64,000 nucleotides of DNA from Humibacter ginsenosidimutans (GTDB taxonomy: Bacteria; Actinomycetota; Actinomycetes; Actinomycetales; Microbacteriaceae): contig NZ_CP042305.1 in assembly GCF_007859675.1 (NCBI RefSeq), positions 1,426,001-1,490,000 on the forward strand, given 5' to 3'. The notes under the pieces were generated by a model, which worked only from the letters and a program-made list of their open reading frames with translations, did not search any database and was not told where the DNA came from. Positions 62,401-64,000 of the stretch are shown in pieces; position 1 is the first letter of the stretch; every line of letters starts with the position of its first letter. The translations under genes and the position numbers were made by a program.

Positions 62401-63002
62401 ACGGGCAGGATGTCGTCGAGCCGATGCGTGCTCACGCTGCCGTCGCCGAGCAGCAGCCGCACGTCGGGCGACGGCTCGATGCCGATGCGCTCCAGTTGCA
62501 GCGCGTACGCGGCCACTTGGAGCAGCGCCGTCACCTTGGCGCGCCGGGCGAGCTTGGTGTCTTCGACCGTGTACCGGCCGTCGGATTCGCGCACGATGAA
62601 GTCGGCATAGCCGACGAACGCCACGGCGGTGCCGGCCTCCGCCCCGTCCGGCTCGTGCAGCGGGTCGAAGAACACGCCCTGGTACACGACGGGTGCGCCG
62701 GCACGGAACGCCTCTGCCGTGGCCGCAGCGGCCTCAGTCAGTCCCGCGACGTCGGGATGCTCCGGCCGCTCGAATCGTGCGACACCCTCCCCAAAGCGTT
62801 CGACGTATCTGTCGAGCACGCGCCGCTCGTGCTCGTCGCCGAGCCGAGAGGTGCGCTCGAGCATGGCATCCGTGGGGCGCGCGACCTCCGGCCCCCAGCC
62901 GAGACGGCCGTCGAGCCGGCGCAGAAAGTCGAACTCGCACGTCGAGGCCGTGGTGAGGTCGCTCGGGCTCAACACGATGGTGGCGTCGGAGAGCAGGAAC
63001 AT
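59478..63002 (-). CDS. TM0106-type RecB nuclease, RNase H-like exonuclease and SF1 helicase fusion
   Basis: A 1174-residue three-part protein. Residues 10-245 form a RecB/PD-(D/E)XK nuclease (D134 in FVGYADFIV; E147-D-T-K150; QVAAY) with cysteines C22, C236 and C239 that recall the iron-sulfur cluster of Cas4/AddB, though the usual fourth cysteine is missing. Residues 325-520 form a DEDD/RNase H-like exonuclease domain (DIFFDFEGDP with D334/E336, HIYHYASYERTHLL, AAYNRYDCVSTLRL with D508). The rest is a Dna2/Upf1-like SF1 helicase: QGPPGTGKT near residue 805, LLVIDEAGQFSL, LLGDPQQLPQ, VGTVDKFQGRE and NVAVSRAKWAAYVV. It should process DNA or RNA ends; repair or defence roles are possible. Confidence 0.92.
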   Translation of the reverse strand: MFLLSDATIVLSPSDLTTASTCEFDFLRRLDGRLGWGPEVARPTDAMLERTSRLGDEHERRVLDRYVERFGEGVARFERPEHPDVAGLTEAAAATAEAFRAGAPVVYQGVFFDPLHEPDGAEAGTAVAFVGYADFIVRESDGRYTVEDTKLARRAKVTALLQVAAYALQLERIGIEPSPDVRLLLGDGSVSTHRLDDILPVYRKRIARLHAIVREHLADGEAVRWGDERFVADGRCDTCAAEVEANRDVLLTAGLRVTQRPRFVAAGIRTIEDLAASSDDLEVDRVAPSTIASLRQQAQLQLAAEAGSPPPVVVYNAPALAALPTPDDGDIFFDFEGDPLYTEGDDGQWGIDYLFGVVQTDGEFQPFWAHTFAEERQALIDFLRDVARRRAEHPGMHIYHYASYERTHLLNLAARHGVGEDEVDDLLRDNVLVDLYPLVRKAIRVGSRSYSIKKLEPLYMGDELRSGEVQDAGTSIEEYATARALLMAGEVEEGRHRLDEIAAYNRYDCVSTLRLRDWLLERAADAGVPIGLPAPEREVPELEPSTLRDDLLARAGESAEPHAAGADATRLRTDDETAAAFAAAALDYHKREQKSFWWAHFARLVDPVEAWANTRDVLVVERAELERDWYRDEGQRSDRRVLRLHGQFGPGSTVKAGRGAYLLYEFPGPFPAGRGDPGARNTRSVTLVGVGDDWALVEETRADAVPAYDTMPSAITPGPPPSPGRQKQAIESWCQSIVDATPEWPHDPVTDLLRRVPPRTRGDAVAQRVEAASDDTLVDAVSRTVADLDDSYLAVQGPPGTGKTYLGAHVIASLVRERHWKIGVVAQSHAVVEHLLASVAATAGLDAELVGKVPQTGTEPDDDCPYTVLDKDGQLDFALAHADSGFVVGGTAWDFANPARVPVHSLDLLVIDEAGQFSLASTAAAAVAARNLLLLGDPQQLPQVSQGLHPEPVDQSALGWISAGHDVLPAELGYFLAQTRRMHPALAAPVSTLSYEGRLRAHPDAATRHLDAVAAGLHPVPVHHDGDSTESPAEAQRVVEIVESVLGSTWREGGAERPLTDDDIIVVTPYNAQLACVHEALAAAGHPQVRVGTVDKFQGREAVLAIVSLAASSAEYAPRGMGFLIMKNRLNVAVSRAKWAAYVVYSPQLTEHLPHRPEGVAELSAFITLVEGTE

Positions 63003-63046
63003 GCTGCAACGCTAGCTCGGGCCTCCGACGCCGCCTCGGACCCGGG

Positions 63047-64000
63047 TCAGCGACCTCCCTCGATGCGACGGCTCCGCTGCTGCAGGCCGGGGGCGCCGTA
63101 CGGGTACGGCTCGACGCGAGGCTCGCTCGCCTCGTCGAGCGCCGCGAGCTGCTCGTCGCTCAGTTCGAGGTCGACCGCGCCCAGGTTGTCCCTGAGCTGC
63201 TCCACGGTGCGAGCGCCCAGGATCACGCTGGTGACCGCCGGCCGGGACAGCAGCCAGGCCAGCGACACCTGCGACGCCGAGGCGTCGTGCACGCCGGCGA
63301 TCTGCTGCACGGTGTCGAGGATGCGCCAGGTGCGCGGATCGTCGTTGCGCGCCCTCCAGGCCTCCATGCCCCGCTCCGGGTCCTCACCGAGCCGCGTCGC
63401 GCCGCTCGGCGGCACATCCCGTGTGTACTTGCCGCTGAGCCAGCCGCCTCCGAGCGGCGACCAGGGCAGCAGGCCGACGCCGGCGTCAAGGGCGGCGGGC
63501 ACGATCTCGTGCTCGATGCCGCGAACGATGAGGTTGTACTGCGGCTGCAGCGTCACGGGCTGTTCCCAGCCGTGCGCCCTGGCGACGTGCACGGCCTTGG
63601 TGAGCTGCCATGCGGTGAAGTTCGAGAAGCCGTAGTAGTGGATCTTGCCCGCGGAGATCGCGTCGTTCAGAAACCGCAGCGTCTCGTCGATCGGGGTGAG
63701 GGCATCCGACGCGTGCAGTTGATACAGGTCGATCGTCTCGACGCCCAGCCGACGCAGCGATGCGTCGAGTGCGCGTGAGAGGTGTCGCCGCGACAGGCCG
63801 AGATCGTTCGGGCCCTCGCCCATCGGGAATCGTCCCTTCGTGGCGATGACGACCTGCTCGGCCTCCGTGGGATGCGCCGCCAGCCAGCTGCCGACGATCT
63901 GCTCGGAGGCTCCGTGGGTGTAGACGTCAGCGGTGTCGATGAGGGTGCCGCCCGCCGCCACGAACGTGTCGATGATGGCGTGCGACGTGGGTTCGTCGGC
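63047..64000 (-). CDS. aldo/keto reductase, 5' end beyond the window
   Basis: An NADP(H)-dependent TIM-barrel reductase missing only its first residues; the frame continues to the window end (HAIIDTFVAAGGTLIDTADVY). The catalytic residues are visible: D and Y in DTADVYTHG, K in VIATKGRF, H in LYQLHASD. The cofactor loop is in AVTSVILGARTVEQLRDNLGAV. About 318 residues are visible. Substrate unknown. It is upstream of the nuclease-helicase gene on the same strand (44-nt gap). Confidence 0.93.
   Translation of the reverse strand, partial: ADEPTSHAIIDTFVAAGGTLIDTADVYTHGASEQIVGSWLAAHPTEAEQVVIATKGRFPMGEGPNDLGLSRRHLSRALDASLRRLGVETIDLYQLHASDALTPIDETLRFLNDAISAGKIHYYGFSNFTAWQLTKAVHVARAHGWEQPVTLQPQYNLIVRGIEHEIVPAALDAGVGLLPWSPLGGGWLSGKYTRDVPPSGATRLGEDPERGMEAWRARNDDPRTWRILDTVQQIAGVHDASASQVSLAWLLSRPAVTSVILGARTVEQLRDNLGAVDLELSDEQLAALDEASEPRVEPYPYGAPGLQQRSRRIEGGR

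Noticed and set aside
60765..63635. 956-residue plus-strand frame
   Set aside because: Antisense shadow of the nuclease-helicase and aldo/keto reductase genes, low-complexity translation.

Overview
The window is very GC-rich (near 70% by eye), has no tRNA, rRNA, insertion sequence, prophage or CRISPR that I can see, and reads as ordinary chromosome of a high-GC actinobacterium. Gene content and style point to the family Microbacteriaceae: a HTH-less LysR effector-domain protein beside a DUF5997 protein, a MetY plus CoA-binding protein pair, dispersed GGTTTCGAGACG/CTCCTCAACC palindromes, a strikingly over-used word GGATGCC/GGCATCC, and many GTG starts. The genus cannot be fixed from sequence alone.

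Layout. 1-2.5 kb: 5' part of a STAND-type regulator with a lysine-less P-loop, then two uncharacterised genes. 2.5-7 kb: housekeeping run on the minus strand, metG-tatD-rsmA-ispE. 7-8.7 kb: divergent SDR and MmyB-type XRE regulator. 8.7-15.5 kb: tryptophan/anthranilate region, with a PhzE-like fused anthranilate synthase preceded by a trp attenuator (leader peptide with tandem Trp codons), an MFS exporter, and a kynurenine operon kynA-amidohydrolase-kynU in which an amidohydrolase sits where the kynurenine formamidase is expected. 15.5-25.2 kb: galactoside catabolism, with a CUT1 ABC importer, DeoR regulator and GH36 alpha-galactosidase on the minus strand and a divergent GH2 beta-galactosidase that carries an in-frame palindromic repeat. 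25-31 kb: DUF2945/DUF488, DHA2 efflux pump with a frameshifted PadR regulator, GNAT, MetE-like protein, rsmI. 31-37 kb: protein O-mannosyltransferase, sedolisin protease, metY and CoA-binding protein, methyltransferase. 37-46 kb: large BTAD/STAND regulator, a pair of bacterial PH-domain membrane proteins (one frameshifted), a DrrAB-type ABC exporter, and a HTH-ClpN pair with a well-defined operator/promoter. 46-64 kb: SHOCT protein, sulfurtransferase, cupin, DUF3516 helicase, LysR-effector/DUF5997 pair, LuxR/STAND regulator, M18 aminopeptidase, glutathione peroxidase, GT2, alpha/beta hydrolase, a TM0106-type nuclease-exonuclease-helicase fusion, and a partial aldo/keto reductase.

How parts work together. 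The galactoside genes form a complete uptake-plus-hydrolysis unit (lipoprotein receptor, two permeases, alpha- and beta-galactosidase, DeoR regulator; no dedicated ATPase, so a shared MsmK-type ATPase is likely). The tryptophan region makes anthranilate from chorismate under tryptophan attenuation and, a few kb away, regenerates anthranilate from tryptophan through kynurenine. Many genes are translationally coupled by 4-nt ATGA/GTGA overlaps, and at least ten starts are preceded at 6-8 nt by a TANNNT -10-like hexamer with no Shine-Dalgarno, suggesting widespread leaderless mRNAs.

Most rewarding second looks: the amidohydrolase in the kynurenine operon, the trp attenuator, the HTH-ClpN operon with its three GCAAC/GTTGC palindromes, the LysR-effector/DUF5997 pair, the start-codon-sequestering hairpin of the 65-residue gene near 55.4 kb, and two one-base frameshifts (padR, ydbS).
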